Source: JAFNAG01 sp963739235 (GTDB taxonomy: Bacteria > Acidobacteriota > UBA6911). Taken from it: a DNA stretch of 64,000 bases. Within the stretch, counting starts at the first letter, position 1, and each line of letters starts with the position of its first letter. Shown here in pieces: positions 35,707-46,354 of the stretch. The stretch spans positions 124,001-188,000 of the forward strand of contig CAVTZY010000032.1 in NCBI GenBank assembly GCA_963739235.1, given 5' to 3'. A program made the translations under genes and the position numbers. The notes under the pieces were generated by a model. It was not told the DNA's origin. It was given only the letters and a program-made list of their open reading frames with translations, and ran no database searches.

Positions 35707-38700
35707 TCAGTGTCCCAACACCACGCGCGGCGGTCCGAAGGTCTGATGTTTGACTTCGGCACGCCATTTCCACATGTAATAGATGCTGGGGTAGACCAGC
35801 AGCTCCAGCGCGAACGAAGTTGCGAGTCCGCCGACCATGGGCGCGGCCACACGCTTCATCATGTCGGCCCCGACGGCGGCCGACCACATGATCGGCATCA
35901 GCCCCATAAAAGCGGCCATCACCGTCATCGCCTTCGGCCGGACCCGCTTTACCGCTCCGTGAATGATGGCTTCGATCAGCTCGCCCTTATCCCGCAGTCG
36001 CCCCTGGCGCCTCGCCTCTTCATAGGATAGATCCAGGAACAGCAGCATGAAAACACCGGTTTCCGCATCCAGCCCCATCAAGGCGATCATTCCTACCCAG
36101 GCGGCGATGGAAATATTGTATCCCAGCGCGTACATCAGCCATACCGCCCCGATCAGCGAGAACGGTACCGCGAGCATCACAATGGATGCTTTCATGGCCG
36201 ACTTGGTATTCATGTACAGGAGCGCGAAAATCAGCACGAGCGTGACGGGGATGACGATCTTCAGCCGCTCACGCACGCGCAGCATGTTTTCATACTGGCC
36301 GCTCCAGACGAGGGAATACCCCGTGGGAACCTGCAGCCCCTGCCTGACGATTTCCTTGGCCTTATCCACATAGCCGCCGATATCGCTGGAGGAAAGGTCC
36401 ACAAAAACGTAACCCGCGAGCATGCCGTTTTCATCGCGGAGCATAGATGGGCCGGTGACTTTTTTGATATCCGCGATCTGCGCGATCGGGATCTGCGCTC
36501 CCGAGGGGGTCGGCACCAGCACCTGGCGCAGCCGTTCGATGTTGTCGCGCAATTCGCGCGGATAACGGATGTTGACGGGGTAACGCGCGCGCCCCTCGAC
36601 TGTGGTGGTGATATTCTCTCCTCCGATCGCCGACATGACAATGTTCTGCGCGTCCGCTACCGTCAGACCATACCGGGCCAGCTGGTCCCGTTTCAGGTCA
36701 AAATCGAGGAAGTAGCCCCCGGCCACCCGTTCAGCAAAAACGGAACGCGTTCCCGGCACATTCCTCAGCAGCGTTTCGAGCCGGGCGCCGATCTTTTCGA
36801 TTTCGCGGAGGTCCGAACCGAGGACCTTGATGCCGATCGGAGTGCGCACGCCGGTGGACAGCATGTCGATGCGCGCCTTGATCGGCATGGTCCATGCGTT
36901 GGTCACGCCGGGGATGCGCACGTTCTGATCAAGCTCTGCGATCAATTCATCCCAGGAGATGTGCTCCGGTGCGACCCGGCTCAGGACGTGCTTCTTCAAC
37001 CAGTCGGGCGCCCAGTCGGAATACCATTGCTTTTTGAAGCGCCATTCGGACGGAGGCTTGAGCATCACGGTGGTTTCCATCATGGAGAACGGCGCCGGAT
37101 CGGTGGAAGTCTCCGCCCGTCCCGCTTTGCCGAAGACCCTTTCCACCTCGGGAAATGCCCGGATCATCTGGTCCTGGTGTTGCAGGATCGTCTGAGCTTC
37201 AGAGACGGATATTCCAGGCAATGTGGTGGGCATGTAAAGAATGGTGCCTTCATTCAACGGCGGCATGAATTCGCTGCCAAGCCGGAGGTACACGGGCACG
37301 GTGGTCGCGACCAGAAGCAAGGCGATGGCAATGGTCGTCTTCGGGTGCCGCAGCACCAGCCGCGCGGGAGGCTCGTAAATCCGGAACAGCAAGCGGCTGA
37401 TCGGGTGTCTCTCCTCTTTGTAATACTTTCCAACCGCCACCTGATTGACCATCCAGGACAGGAAGCGCGGCCGGAATCGAAAATAATCCATCCGGGCAAA
37501 AATCATCCGCATCGCCGGATCCAGCGTGACCGCGAGAATGGCGGCAATTGCCATGGCGAAGTTCTTGGTGAAAGCCAGCGGCCGGAAAAGGCGGCCCTCC
37601 TGATCCACCAGCGTGAAGACGGGCAGAAAGGCGACCGCGATCACCAGCAGCGAAAAAAACACGGACGGCCCGACCTCCTTGAGCGCCTGCAGCCGGATCG
37701 CATGAAAATCTCCCTGGCGTCCTCCCTCGATCCAGAGCTCCAGCTTCTTGTAGGCGTTCTCGACCTCGACGATGGCGCCGTCCACAAGCACGCCGATGGA
37801 GATGGCGATGCCAGCCAGGGACATGATGTTCGAGTTTAATCCCATCAAGTGCATGGGTATGAAGGACAGCAGCACAGAGACCGGTATCGTAACGATCGGG
37901 ATGATCGCCGACGGGATGTGCCAGAGGAAGATCAGGATCACAACGCTGACGATGATCATCTCGAGGATCAGCTCTTCCTTGAGATTGCTGATGGAGGCCT
38001 CGATCAGTTCCGAGCGGTCATAGGTGGTGACGACTTTGACGCCTTTGGGCAAGGAAGGTCGGAGTTCCTGGAGCCGCTCCTTGACCCGGCGGATGACCTT
38101 GTCGGCGTTCTCACCGTGACGCATCACTACGATGCCGCCCACCGTATCGCCTTTTCCATCCAGGTCGGCGACGCCGCGCCGCATCTCGGGCCCGCGCTCA
38201 ACCCTGGCAATGTCGCGCAGGAGGACCGGTGTGCCGCGGTCGTTGGTCTTGACGACGATCTGCTCGATGTCCTGCGCGTTCTTGATGTATCCGTGGCCGC
38301 GGACCATGTACTCCGCGCCGGAAAACTCGATCATCCTGGCGCCCACTTCGACGTTGGAATTGCGCACCGCTTCCGACACCATCATGAGGGGGATGTTGTA
38401 GGCGGCCAGCCTTTCCCGATCCACGGTAATCTGGTACTGGTTCTGGAAACCGCCGATCGTGGCGATCTCGGCCACGCCCGGCACGGCCTGCAGCGCATAG
38501 CGCAGGTTCCAATCCTGGAAGGATCGCAGATCGGCCAGCGTATGCGTGCCGCTTTCGTCTACCAGGGCGTATTGAAAAACCCATCCCACGCCGGTGGCGT
38601 CCGGGCCGATCTCCGTCTTGACTCCGGCGGGGAGGGAAGGAAGCACTTTGCTCAGGTATTCGAGCACACGGCTCCTGGCCCAATAGATGTCGGTCCCGTC

Positions 38701-38991
38701 TTCGAAAATGATGTACACGTAGGAAAAGCCGAAATCCGAATAGCCGCGAATCGCTTTGACCTTGGGCGCGCCGAGCAGCGCCGTGGTAATAGGATAAGTG
38801 ACCTGATCTTCGATGATGTCGGGTGAGCGATCCCATTTGGAGTACACGATGACCTGCGTGTCCGAAAGATCGGGGATGGCATCCACAGGCTGGTTGTAGA
38901 GCGTCCAGATGCCGAGGGCCACGACCGCGGCGGTAAAGAGAAGAACGATGTACTTTTCACGCGCGGAAAACTCGATGAGCTTCTCAATCAT
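35707..38991 (-). CDS. cusA: CusA/CzcA-type heavy-metal efflux RND transporter
   Basis: The proton-driven inner-membrane pump of a tripartite metal exporter. 1094 residues with twelve predicted helices. Conserved features: RPVDAIPDLSDTQ-like start (QPVDAIPDLSDTQVIVYSKW), NIMSLAGIAISIGVLVDGAI with the heavy-metal-RND helix-4 motif read here as GVLVDGAIVEVENAYKKLE, and FMPPLNEGTILYMPTTLPGI. Periplasmic Met residues typical of CusA are present (SMMETTVMLKPPSEWR, PIKARIDMLSTGVRTPIGIK). The overall match is to the Cu(I)/Ag(I) CusA group. The frame is intact through 3.3 kb, in contrast to its neighbour cusB. Follows cusB by 39 bases. Confidence 0.92.
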   Translation of the reverse strand: MIEKLIEFSAREKYIVLLFTAAVVALGIWTLYNQPVDAIPDLSDTQVIVYSKWDRSPDIIEDQVTYPITTALLGAPKVKAIRGYSDFGFSYVYIIFEDGTDIYWARSRVLEYLSKVLPSLPAGVKTEIGPDATGVGWVFQYALVDESGTHTLADLRSFQDWNLRYALQAVPGVAEIATIGGFQNQYQITVDRERLAAYNIPLMMVSEAVRNSNVEVGARMIEFSGAEYMVRGHGYIKNAQDIEQIVVKTNDRGTPVLLRDIARVERGPEMRRGVADLDGKGDTVGGIVVMRHGENADKVIRRVKERLQELRPSLPKGVKVVTTYDRSELIEASISNLKEELILEMIIVSVVILIFLWHIPSAIIPIVTIPVSVLLSFIPMHLMGLNSNIMSLAGIAISIGVLVDGAIVEVENAYKKLELWIEGGRQGDFHAIRLQALKEVGPSVFFSLLVIAVAFLPVFTLVDQEGRLFRPLAFTKNFAMAIAAILAVTLDPAMRMIFARMDYFRFRPRFLSWMVNQVAVGKYYKEERHPISRLLFRIYEPPARLVLRHPKTTIAIALLLVATTVPVYLRLGSEFMPPLNEGTILYMPTTLPGISVSEAQTILQHQDQMIRAFPEVERVFGKAGRAETSTDPAPFSMMETTVMLKPPSEWRFKKQWYSDWAPDWLKKHVLSRVAPEHISWDELIAELDQNVRIPGVTNAWTMPIKARIDMLSTGVRTPIGIKVLGSDLREIEKIGARLETLLRNVPGTRSVFAERVAGGYFLDFDLKRDQLARYGLTVADAQNIVMSAIGGENITTTVEGRARYPVNIRYPRELRDNIERLRQVLVPTPSGAQIPIAQIADIKKVTGPSMLRDENGMLAGYVFVDLSSSDIGGYVDKAKEIVRQGLQVPTGYSLVWSGQYENMLRVRERLKIVIPVTLVLIFALLYMNTKSAMKASIVMLAVPFSLIGAVWLMYALGYNISIAAWVGMIALMGLDAETGVFMLLFLDLSYEEARRQGRLRDKGELIEAIIHGAVKRVRPKAMTVMAAFMGLMPIMWSAAVGADMMKRVAAPMVGGLATSFALELLVYPSIYYMWKWRAEVKHQTFGPPRVVLGH

Positions 38992-39030
38992 ACGGTTCCT
39001 TCATGAACGGACCGGCAGGATGCGAATGAC

Positions 39031-40454
39031 CTATTTCCCTGCGCCGGAACTCGCGGCCTTCAGTTTGGACTCGGAATCGAGCAGGAAATTGGCCCCGGTC
39101 ACGACATTTTCTCCCGCCGCCACACCTTTCCTGATCTCGTAATATCCGCGCACCTTGACCCCGGTCTTCACTTCGCGCGGCTCGAACAGGCCGTCGCCCT
39201 TGGCTATAAACACCAACTCCCGCTCCCCGGTTCCCATCACGGCGCTGTCGGGGACAGCGACTCCATAGCCCAGCTGTCCGCCTAAGACAACATCCGCATA
39301 CATGTCCGGCTTCAACGTTCCGGAAGGATTTTCGAGCACGATGCGAACTTTTACCGTCCGGCTCTTCTCATCGACATTGGGATTGATATAGCTGACTCGT
39401 CCCTTGAAGACCCGGCCCGGATCGTAGCTCAGCGAGATCGTGGCGGGGTCTCCGATTTTCACAAACGGCACATTGATTTCATAAAGGTCCGCCAGAACCC
39501 ACACACTGGACAAATCCGTAATGTCATAGAGCGTGTCCGAAGGCATCACCCTGTTGCCCTGGACGGCGGTTTTGGCGCTGACGATCCCGCTGACCGGCGA
39601 GTAGACCATCAAAGCCCGGATCGGCTCGCGGGTTTTCTCGATCTGAGCGATCTGGTCCGGACTGATATCCCAGAGCGCCAGTCGCTGCCGGGCGGCTTCC
39701 ACCAGATTGACTCCCGGCAGTCGTGCGTCGGTCCCTGATTTTTCCCATTGGTCGCGCGCCTGCAAGGCCAGGAGGTACTCCTTCTGGGTCGCCAGCAATT
39801 CCGGGGAATAGATCGAAAAGAGCGGCTGGCCCACGCTCACCTGCTGGCCGACGAAATTGACGTAGATCTGCTCAATGTACCCCTCAAACTTGGTATGAAT
39901 GTGACTGATGCGAGTTTCATCCGCCGTGATCATCCCCACGGTCCGGATGCTCTGGTCCAGGCTCATCACCCTGGCTTGTTCCGTGGTGACCCCCATCATC
40001 TGCAGCCGCTCCGGCGGGATCTTTACCGGCGCGTAGCCGGGCACACCCCGGCCGGTCGCACCAGGAGATTCTTCCTGATAGACGGGGACCAGGTCCATGC
40101 CATCGGGAGCCTTGCCCGGCTTGTCATAGCGGCTGCCGGGATTCATGGCGTCGGTCCAATAGAGGATTTTTCGCTCCTTTTTGGCGGGCGCACCGGCGCT
40201 CTCCTGGCCGGCATGCTCTCCCTTGGCTGCCATTTCAGGAGATGCTATCGCTCTCCATCGGGACCAGCTTCATGCCGCAGATGGGGCAATCGCCCGGCTT
40301 GTCGGAAACATATTCGGGATGCATGGGGCAATGGTATTTCTGCGTTTTTTCGGAAGTTGCCGGTCGCTGAGCGGCGTTCTGCCGTGAAATAATCCAGTAG
40401 CCGCCGCTTACCAGAACAGCCGGCCAGGATAAATCCAATAAAGAAATTTCTCAT
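39031..40454 (-). CDS. cusB: CusB-type membrane fusion protein with heavy-metal-binding domains (two frameshifts)
   Basis: The periplasmic adaptor between CusA and CusC. The ATG at 40454 overlaps the cusC stop (ATGA) and has a GAGGTG site. MRNFFIGFILA then shifts frame (near 40425) into VLVSGGYWIISRQNAAQRP and the metal-binding HYHCPMHPEYVSDKPGDCPI-type motif (here KYHCPMHPEYVSDKPGDCPI, CGMKLVPM), shifts again near 40236, and continues from AAKGEHAGQ with the second motif ILYWTDAMNPGSRYDKPGKA, PDGMDLVPVY and the lipoyl/beta-barrel adaptor (QVSVGQPLFSIYSPELLATQ, SPVSGIVSAKTAVQGNRV). Each shift is one base. CPMHP-CGM domains bind Cu(I)/Ag(I). Confidence 0.85.
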
Positions 40455-41812
40455 CGCCGCACCTCATCTTGGGGAAATCCCTGGTTCGGCACCGATCCGC
40501 CGGGAATGCCTGTCAATTCTTCCAGGCCGGACAGGGCCTTGAGGTATTCCGCCCGCTGTTCGTAATAACTGATTTGATATTCCCGGATGGTGGTGAAATT
40601 GGAAAGTACCGTCAGGAAGTCGACGCTGCCGGTCTCGTAGCTGGCCAGCGAAGATTGAAGGGCAAGTTCCGATTGCGGCACCACCTGCTGAGAATAAAGA
40701 TTCATTAGCTTCAGAGCGGCTTCAGCAGCCACATAACGGTCGCGCAAACGAAAGAGCAGCCATTGCTGCTCGTTGCGATACGTCCGTTGCGCCTCAGCCA
40801 AATTGGCTCCGGCTTCCTCCAATCCATAGCGCTGTTTTTTCGCGAAATAGAGCGGGATCTTGAGTTGCACCTTGAATTCCCACATCGGCTTCATGGCGCC
40901 CTGGTTGTAATACCCAGTCATGACATCAAAATCCGGGTAGTAGGCTTTCTGGGCAGATTGCACGTTCAGCTGCCGGCTGTCGATGACGGCGCGCTGTCCC
41001 TGAAGCAATGGCGACGCCTCCAGAGCGCGAGCGCGCAAGGATTCGAAAGACTCCAGAGGAGGCAAGGTCGAAACCGTTTCCGGACGGCCGAGCCCTGCAT
41101 CCGGCGGACGGTTCATGAGGGCATTAATCTCGGCATGGATGCTGAGCTTTTTCTGCTCGAGGACAATCAGCCGGTTCTCGAGGATTGTGACTTCTATGCC
41201 GGCTTTGATAATGTCCTGTTGCATTGCCTTCCCCGCGGAGTAGCGGGCCTCGGCCACCTTGGCCAATTGCTGAAGCAATTCCTGGTTCCGGTGAATCAGA
41301 TCCACAGCCTCATAGGTAAAGAGGAGTTCGTAATACTTTTCTTTGAGCTGAGCGACAAGCCTCAGCTCCGCGGCGCGAACCGCCTGGGCCTCGCTGTCCG
41401 CTTCCTTATGTGCGATGCCGCCTTTCAAAGCCCTTTTTCCGGGAAAGGGGATTTCCTGCGCGACCTGAATGCCGATATTGCTTGTAGCTTCCGCGCCAAG
41501 GCCTGCTCCGGGATACGGCCACCCATTGCTGACCCAGCCTGCGGTAATGCGAGGATCGGGTAACGCGCTTTCCTGCGCAGGACGGGTCAGGGCTGCTTCA
41601 TAGCGTTTCCGGGCCGCCTGCAATTCGGGATTCGACTTGAGCAGTTCTTCCACCAACAAGTCGAGCCGTACTGATTCCTCTTTCGGCTGATCCGCCGGCA
41701 TGGAAGGGTTCGATTCCTGTGGCACAGCGGGAATTGCCCCGGAGGGACCAGGGCAAAAAACCAGGGTCAAGGGTAACAAGAACGCGAATCTCAGCACTAT
41801 GGGAGGATGCAT
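40451..41812 (-). CDS. cusC: CusC/TolC-type outer-membrane efflux protein
   Basis: The outer-membrane channel of the metal exporter. About 453 residues from the ATG at 41812 (GGAG site, signal peptide PIVLRFAFLLPLTLVFCPGP); the frame is open to 41977 but without such features. Two TolC-type repeats are visible: ELLKSNPELQAARKRYEAAL and KYYELLFTYEAVDLIHRNQE in the first half, DSRQLNVQSAQKAYYPDFDV and KLMNLYSQQVVPQSELALQS in the second, with a coiled-coil helical hairpin in each. First gene of the cusCBA operon. Confidence 0.88.
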   Translation of the reverse strand: MHPPIVLRFAFLLPLTLVFCPGPSGAIPAVPQESNPSMPADQPKEESVRLDLLVEELLKSNPELQAARKRYEAALTRPAQESALPDPRITAGWVSNGWPYPGAGLGAEATSNIGIQVAQEIPFPGKRALKGGIAHKEADSEAQAVRAAELRLVAQLKEKYYELLFTYEAVDLIHRNQELLQQLAKVAEARYSAGKAMQQDIIKAGIEVTILENRLIVLEQKKLSIHAEINALMNRPPDAGLGRPETVSTLPPLESFESLRARALEASPLLQGQRAVIDSRQLNVQSAQKAYYPDFDVMTGYYNQGAMKPMWEFKVQLKIPLYFAKKQRYGLEEAGANLAEAQRTYRNEQQWLLFRLRDRYVAAEAALKLMNLYSQQVVPQSELALQSSLASYETGSVDFLTVLSNFTTIREYQISYYEQRAEYLKALSGLEELTGIPGGSVPNQGFPQDEVRR

Positions 41813-42312
41813 GGCGCCAGCTCCAGCCTTAAAAAACGCAAATAAAGTTGTCGGTTCGATCGTCGCGGGATCGTACTTGGTTTGGTTCCAAACATGCAAT
41901 TCAATATAGCAATTGGGGAGCCAATGAACCCGCGAATTAAAAAAAGGGGCTGGACGAAGCGTAAATGTCATTAGCATGGCATCGAGTGAAGATCTGGTTT
42001 AGATACAACAATATACGGGAGAAGCAGTTCGCTCCCGTTCTGACCATAGGAGTGAACCTACCTGCGAGCCACATTCAGATCGCCTATCTTGTTGAATATT
42101 CAAATCGACTGCTGAATATTCCACAGCTCCCCTTTGGAGTATAATTCGCGTTTGCCATTTGGGGATTCTGCTGATCCTGCGCAACTTGGGAAACGCGAGG
42201 CAGATACCCGGGAATGTCTTTGCCGTCGCGCGTTTAAGAGGACGCTCCAAAGGTATCTCAGAGTGGAATGTGAGTGATCGGAATGTATCGAGGATTCAGG
42301 AAGGGTTGAGTT
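41813..42312. other. Divergent intergenic region between cusC and an NtrC regulator
   Basis: About 500 bases without a convincing gene. A TATAAT on the plus strand at about 42140 may be a -10 element for the regulator gene, but no good -35 is seen. GAATATTC occurs twice around 42097-42120. Nothing else supported. Confidence 0.35.
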
Positions 42313-43776
42313 ATGATCGCGCCTAAAATTCTCGTTGTCGATGACGATCCCAGCTTTCGCCGTGTGCTGGAATATCAGCTGAAAGAGGCGGGTTATAGCG
42401 TGGTCTGCGCCGGGGATGGCAAAAAGGCCCTCGAGCTGTTTTCCGAAGGCCCATGTCATGCCGTGCTCACCGATCTGGATATGCCGGAACTATCCGGCAA
42501 TGAGCTCCTCCGCCTGGTCAAAAAACAATCTCCGGATACTCCAGTCATCGTGATTACGGCCTTCGCCACGATCGACTCGGCCGTGGATGCCATGAGGTCC
42601 GGCGCATTCCATTATGTGACCAAGCCGCTGAATCGTGATGCGCTGCTTCATACGCTGAAGAAGGCGCTCGAGTTCGCCGGGCTCGTAAGCGAAAACCGCA
42701 ACCTGCGCGAGGCCGTATCAGCGGCTTTCAAGTTCGATGGAATCGTGGGCACGGCACCGGCGATGCGCCGGCTCATCGAACAGGCCACGCAGCTCACCCG
42801 GGTGGATACTACGGTATTGATTTCGGGGGAGAGCGGCACGGGAAAGGAAGTATTAGCCAAAGCGATTCACTTCAACAGCGCGCGCAATGGTAAGCCATTT
42901 GTCGTGATCAACTGTGGCGCGATCCCAGAGACTCTCCTTGAATCGGAGCTCTTCGGCTACCGTAAAGGGGCGTTTACCGGCGCTGTCGGCAGCAAACTCG
43001 GGAAATTCGAGGCCGCGGACGGGGGAACGGTTTTTCTGGATGAAATTGGCGAGCTTCCACTTTCACTTCAGGTCAAGGTCCTGCGTGTCGTGCAGGAAAA
43101 TGAGATCGATGTAGTGGGTGAAAGCAAGCCCCGCAAAGTCGACGTGCGGATCCTCGCAGCATCGAACCGTGACCTCAGGCAAATGGCGGGAGAAGGGCAA
43201 TTCCGCCAGGACCTTTACTATCGTTTAAATGTGGCACCGCTGCATGTCCCTGGGCTGCGAGACAGGAGAGAAGACATTCCCTTGCTCGTCCGCTTCTTCG
43301 TGGAACGCATTTGCAGGCGTTATGGCAGGCCGCAGATTGCCATTGGCAAAGGCGTACTGAAAAAACTCGAATGGTATAGCTGGCCCGGAAATGTGCGTGA
43401 GCTTGAAAATACGATCGAGAGGCTGGTGGTGTTTTCCCAGAACGACCTGATAGACGTGAAGGATCTACCGGAGGAGATCTTGAATCCCCAGCTGATGGTC
43501 GGTAATGCCGTGCTGCACATTCCCCCCGAAGGGGTATCGATGGCACAGGTGGAAAAGGAGTTGGTGCTGACCGCGCTCGAGCGCAATCAGTGGAACCAGA
43601 CGCGAGCGGCGAACTTCTTGCAGATCTCCCGTAATGTGCTCATTTATCGCATGCAGAAGTACCGACTCGGACCTTACAAGGATTTGCCCCCGGATGCCCC
43701 CGTTATCGTGGAAGATGGGGACGAGCCGAGTCTTCCCATAACCGACGACCTGTCCTCGGACAAGCCGGATCGCTAG
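42313..43776 (+). CDS. NtrC-family sigma-54 response regulator
   Basis: 487 residues: receiver (PKILVVDDDPSFRRVLEYQL, Asp in AVLTDLDMPELSG, Lys in HYVTKPLNRDA), AAA+ domain about 140-375 with Walker A SGESGTGKEV, sigma-54 loop LFGYRKGAFTGAV, Walker B VFLDEIGEL, and a C-terminal Fis-type helix-turn-helix (AANFLQISRNVLIYRMQKYR) followed by an acidic tail of about 30 residues. A histidine kinase follows 29 bases downstream and is the probable partner. It diverges from the metal-efflux operon, so metal-responsive control is possible, though ZraR-like function cannot be read from sequence. Confidence 0.87.
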   Translation: MIAPKILVVDDDPSFRRVLEYQLKEAGYSVVCAGDGKKALELFSEGPCHAVLTDLDMPELSGNELLRLVKKQSPDTPVIVITAFATIDSAVDAMRSGAFHYVTKPLNRDALLHTLKKALEFAGLVSENRNLREAVSAAFKFDGIVGTAPAMRRLIEQATQLTRVDTTVLISGESGTGKEVLAKAIHFNSARNGKPFVVINCGAIPETLLESELFGYRKGAFTGAVGSKLGKFEAADGGTVFLDEIGELPLSLQVKVLRVVQENEIDVVGESKPRKVDVRILAASNRDLRQMAGEGQFRQDLYYRLNVAPLHVPGLRDRREDIPLLVRFFVERICRRYGRPQIAIGKGVLKKLEWYSWPGNVRELENTIERLVVFSQNDLIDVKDLPEEILNPQLMVGNAVLHIPPEGVSMAQVEKELVLTALERNQWNQTRAANFLQISRNVLIYRMQKYRLGPYKDLPPDAPVIVEDGDEPSLPITDDLSSDKPDR

Positions 43777-43805
43777 CGAATTGGATTCTCGGATTGAGTA
43801 AGGAC

Positions 43806-44913
43806 ATGACCCCGAATCACAACCAGGTACCTTGGAAAGCGATCCTCATCATTTTGTTGGTTTCCGTCATCACGCTTCTTCATTTCCTGACCAGCACAGA
43901 TCACATTGATCTGCACATGATCTATCAAAGGAGCTACTACATCCCGATCGTGCTCGCCAGTTTTTGGTTCGAGGTCCTGGGAGGGCTGGCGACGGCTGTC
44001 GGCTTATCGTCGGTATATCTTGTCCACATCATCCGGGATTGGGGCCATTATCCGGCCTACAAATTCTCACAATACACCGAGATTGCCATGTACATGGCGG
44101 TAGCCGTCCTGGCCGGATCTCTGTCGCGTGCCCAGCGCAAGGCTCGGCAAAGGCTGGAGGCCGCAGGCGCGGAACTTTCAGCCGCCTATCAAAAACTCAA
44201 CGAAACCTTCGATCAGCTTCGCCACTCGGACCGATTGGCATCCCTGGGCCAGCTGGCGGCGGCCGTCGCTCACGAGATTCGTAATCCGCTCGGTTCGATT
44301 CAAGGAGCGGTCGACATCCTGGGTAAAGGCCTTTCGGCCTCGGATCCCAGATCGGAATTTGCGCAGATCGCGCGGAAGGAAATTGCGGCCCTCGAAAGGC
44401 TCACCAGTGAGATCCTGCAGTTTTCAAAACCCGCTCCGCCGAGGCAGTTGCCGATCGATGCGCACGAGATTATCGAGGCCGCGTGTCCGTCTCTGCGCCG
44501 ACCAGGCCCGCCGTCAGAGAGTTGATATAAGCATTGAATCTGCCGCCGCAACGCGCATCCTGGTCGATCCCGAACAAATCAAGCAGGTGCTACTGAATAT
44601 TTTGATTAACGCGCTCCAGGTTCAACCCTCCGGCGGCAAAATTGAGATTCGGATATATCGCGATTCGAATGATGTCGTAATCTCGGTCCGGGATTTCGGT
44701 CCCGGCATCTCGGAGGAGAATCTGGATCATGTTTTCGATCCTTTCTTCACGACCAAGCGCGAAGGAACGGGTCTCGGCCTCGCCATCTCCTATCAGCTGG
44801 TCAGCCACAACGGCGGCAGGATTCGTGCCGAATCACCTCCCGGGCGGGGCGCATGCTTTCCAAATGAGCTTTCCGATCTCGATTTCAGAGACCTGCCCAC
44901 AACAGCTGATTAA
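43806..44913 (+). CDS. Membrane sensor histidine kinase (one frameshift)
   Basis: Start at ATG 43806 with AAGGA just upstream. An N-terminal region with three or four helices (ILIILLVSVITLLHFLTSTD, YYIPIVLASFWFEVLGGLAT, YTEIAMYMAVAVLAGSL) forms an integral-membrane sensor, followed by a coiled coil, H-box AVAHEIRNPLGSIQGAVDIL and, after a one-base shift near 44520, the catalytic part (ILVDPEQIKQVLLNILINAL, RDFGPGISEENLDHVFDPFF, TTKREGTGLGLAISYQLVSH). Reconstructed length is about 368 residues. With the upstream NtrC regulator it makes a complete two-component pair. Confidence 0.83.
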
Positions 44914-45075
44914 ACGACTCTGTGGAAATACTCAGGCGCATGGGTCCGGAACCCGACCTGCTGAAATGGGTCGCGCTCGTTCTTCTGCACAGCCTGGATC
45001 CCGCACCATTTTTGCCTTCAACGGATTCCTTTGCCCGCCTATCCTATGGGGAAGGGGGCAGCAGTTGACGGGCAA

Positions 45076-46098
45076 ATGAGAACCGGATTGGCTTCAGCAC
45101 GTACATTCTCCACTGTTGGAAAGTGGCAAAGGCAAAGAAGGTCTGCCGCACTACGCCCGCTAATGGTCCTGTTGCTTTGCCTCGCTTCGGCCGCGGGTGC
45201 CGCATTTCGGCAAGCACCGGGTCCAGCACAAGGCGCGAACGCCAAAGCTCAGGACCAGAATTTTCGCATCGGGGTGAAGGTGGAGCTCGTCAGTCTGTTT
45301 GCCACCGTTCACGACAGCCGGGGGAAAATCGTCACCGGCCTGAGCCAGGATGACTTCAGTGTGTATGACAACGATGTCCGGCAGCCCATCAGCCAGTTCA
45401 GCCGCGAGTACATGCCGCTCAGCATCGTGATTCTCCTCGATACCAGCGGCAGTATGTCCGGCAAGAAACTGGAGAACGCCAAGAAATCCCTCCGTAAGTT
45501 CCTGGATCGCCTCAACCCCGGCGACGAGGCGATGCTAATCACGTTCGACTCCCGGCCGCGCGTGGTTCAGAGTTTCACCCGGGATCTCGATCGAATCCGG
45601 CGTTCGATCCGGCGGCTGGACGGGAACGGTTCCACGGCGCTCTATGATGCCGTCCTGACAGGTCTGAAGGAATCTGCCAACGGCCACAATCGCCGCCATG
45701 TCCTCTTGCTGTTGAGTGACGGGGTCAATACCTATGGCCATGCCGAGTTGCAGGGCACGATCGAGCAATTGCGCCGCAGCGCCACGGAGTTGTTTGCCAT
45801 CGGTCTCGAGACCGACCTGCTCGAGGAAATGCAGTACAAGACCATCACACAGAGCGTTCTGGATCAGCTCACCAATTCGGCAGGAGGGGAATCCTTTGTC
45901 GTGGGCACGACCAGTGAACTCGGCAAAGTTTGCGGCGCAATCTCTGAAAGAATGCACCACCAGTACACTCTTGCCTATTACCCCCCGGAGGCGCGCGACG
46001 CCCGCTGGCACGCCGTGCGTATCGAAACTCGCATGCCGGGCTACCGGGTGGTAGCCTCGAAGACCGGCTACTTCCCTTCCACAACCATATCCCGATAA
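45076..46098 (+). CDS. VWFA-related (acidobacterial-type) domain protein
   Basis: About 340 residues from the ATG at 45076; TTG at 45031 and ATG at 45046 are in frame but lack ribosome sites. A signal or anchor (RPLMVLLLCLASAAGAA) is followed by the domain start VELVSLFATVHDSRGKIVTG and LSQDDFSVYDNDVRQPISQF, which is typical of the VWFA-related proteins greatly expanded in Acidobacteria. The von Willebrand A fold has an intact MIDAS: DTSGSMSGKK, a Thr-containing loop near NGSTALYDAVLTGL and SDGVNTYG. The function of these proteins is not known; adhesion or protein-protein contact at the cell surface is likely. Confidence 0.88.
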   Translation: MRTGLASARTFSTVGKWQRQRRSAALRPLMVLLLCLASAAGAAFRQAPGPAQGANAKAQDQNFRIGVKVELVSLFATVHDSRGKIVTGLSQDDFSVYDNDVRQPISQFSREYMPLSIVILLDTSGSMSGKKLENAKKSLRKFLDRLNPGDEAMLITFDSRPRVVQSFTRDLDRIRRSIRRLDGNGSTALYDAVLTGLKESANGHNRRHVLLLLSDGVNTYGHAELQGTIEQLRRSATELFAIGLETDLLEEMQYKTITQSVLDQLTNSAGGESFVVGTTSELGKVCGAISERMHHQYTLAYYPPEARDARWHAVRIETRMPGYRVVASKTGYFPSTTISR

Positions 46099-46269
46099 AA
46101 AGTAGTACAGCATCACCACCCACATTCCCCAATCCCCGATGCCACGGCCAACCGCGTCCTTGACATTGCTGTCGTCAATTGGCGTGCTAAATGACGATGG
46201 TGGCGACAGATCGATACTCCGGGGCATCCCCGCCCGGGATTGAACGCATCCCGTAGGTTTTGGGGGTTT

Positions 46270-46354
46270 GGTGACAGGCGCCATAACCTCGGAATTCCCT
46301 CAGATCCCTTTTCAACCTGCCTGGAATAGTTTCGAGGTTGTGGCGCCTGTCCCC
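46270..46354. repeat. Imperfect palindrome with GGTGACAGGC ends
   Basis: Arms at 46270-46294 and 46330-46354 match with three mismatches and share GACAGGCGCC/GGCGCCTGTC. It lies in the 350-base gap between the VWFA gene and the coiled-coil gene. There is no U-tract, so it is probably a small dispersed element; compare 50700-50797. Confidence 0.6.

Noticed and set aside
40235..40438. Separate small heavy-metal-binding protein upstream of cusB
   Set aside because: The cusB start at 40454 overlaps the cusC stop, and the CPMHP/CGM motif continues into the second metal motif of cusB when one base is removed; better read as the N-terminus of CusB.
40420..40454. Lipobox-like LAGC at the start of cusB
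   Set aside because: It appears only in the uncorrected frame; the corrected frame gives a normal membrane anchor (FILA-VLVSGGYWI).
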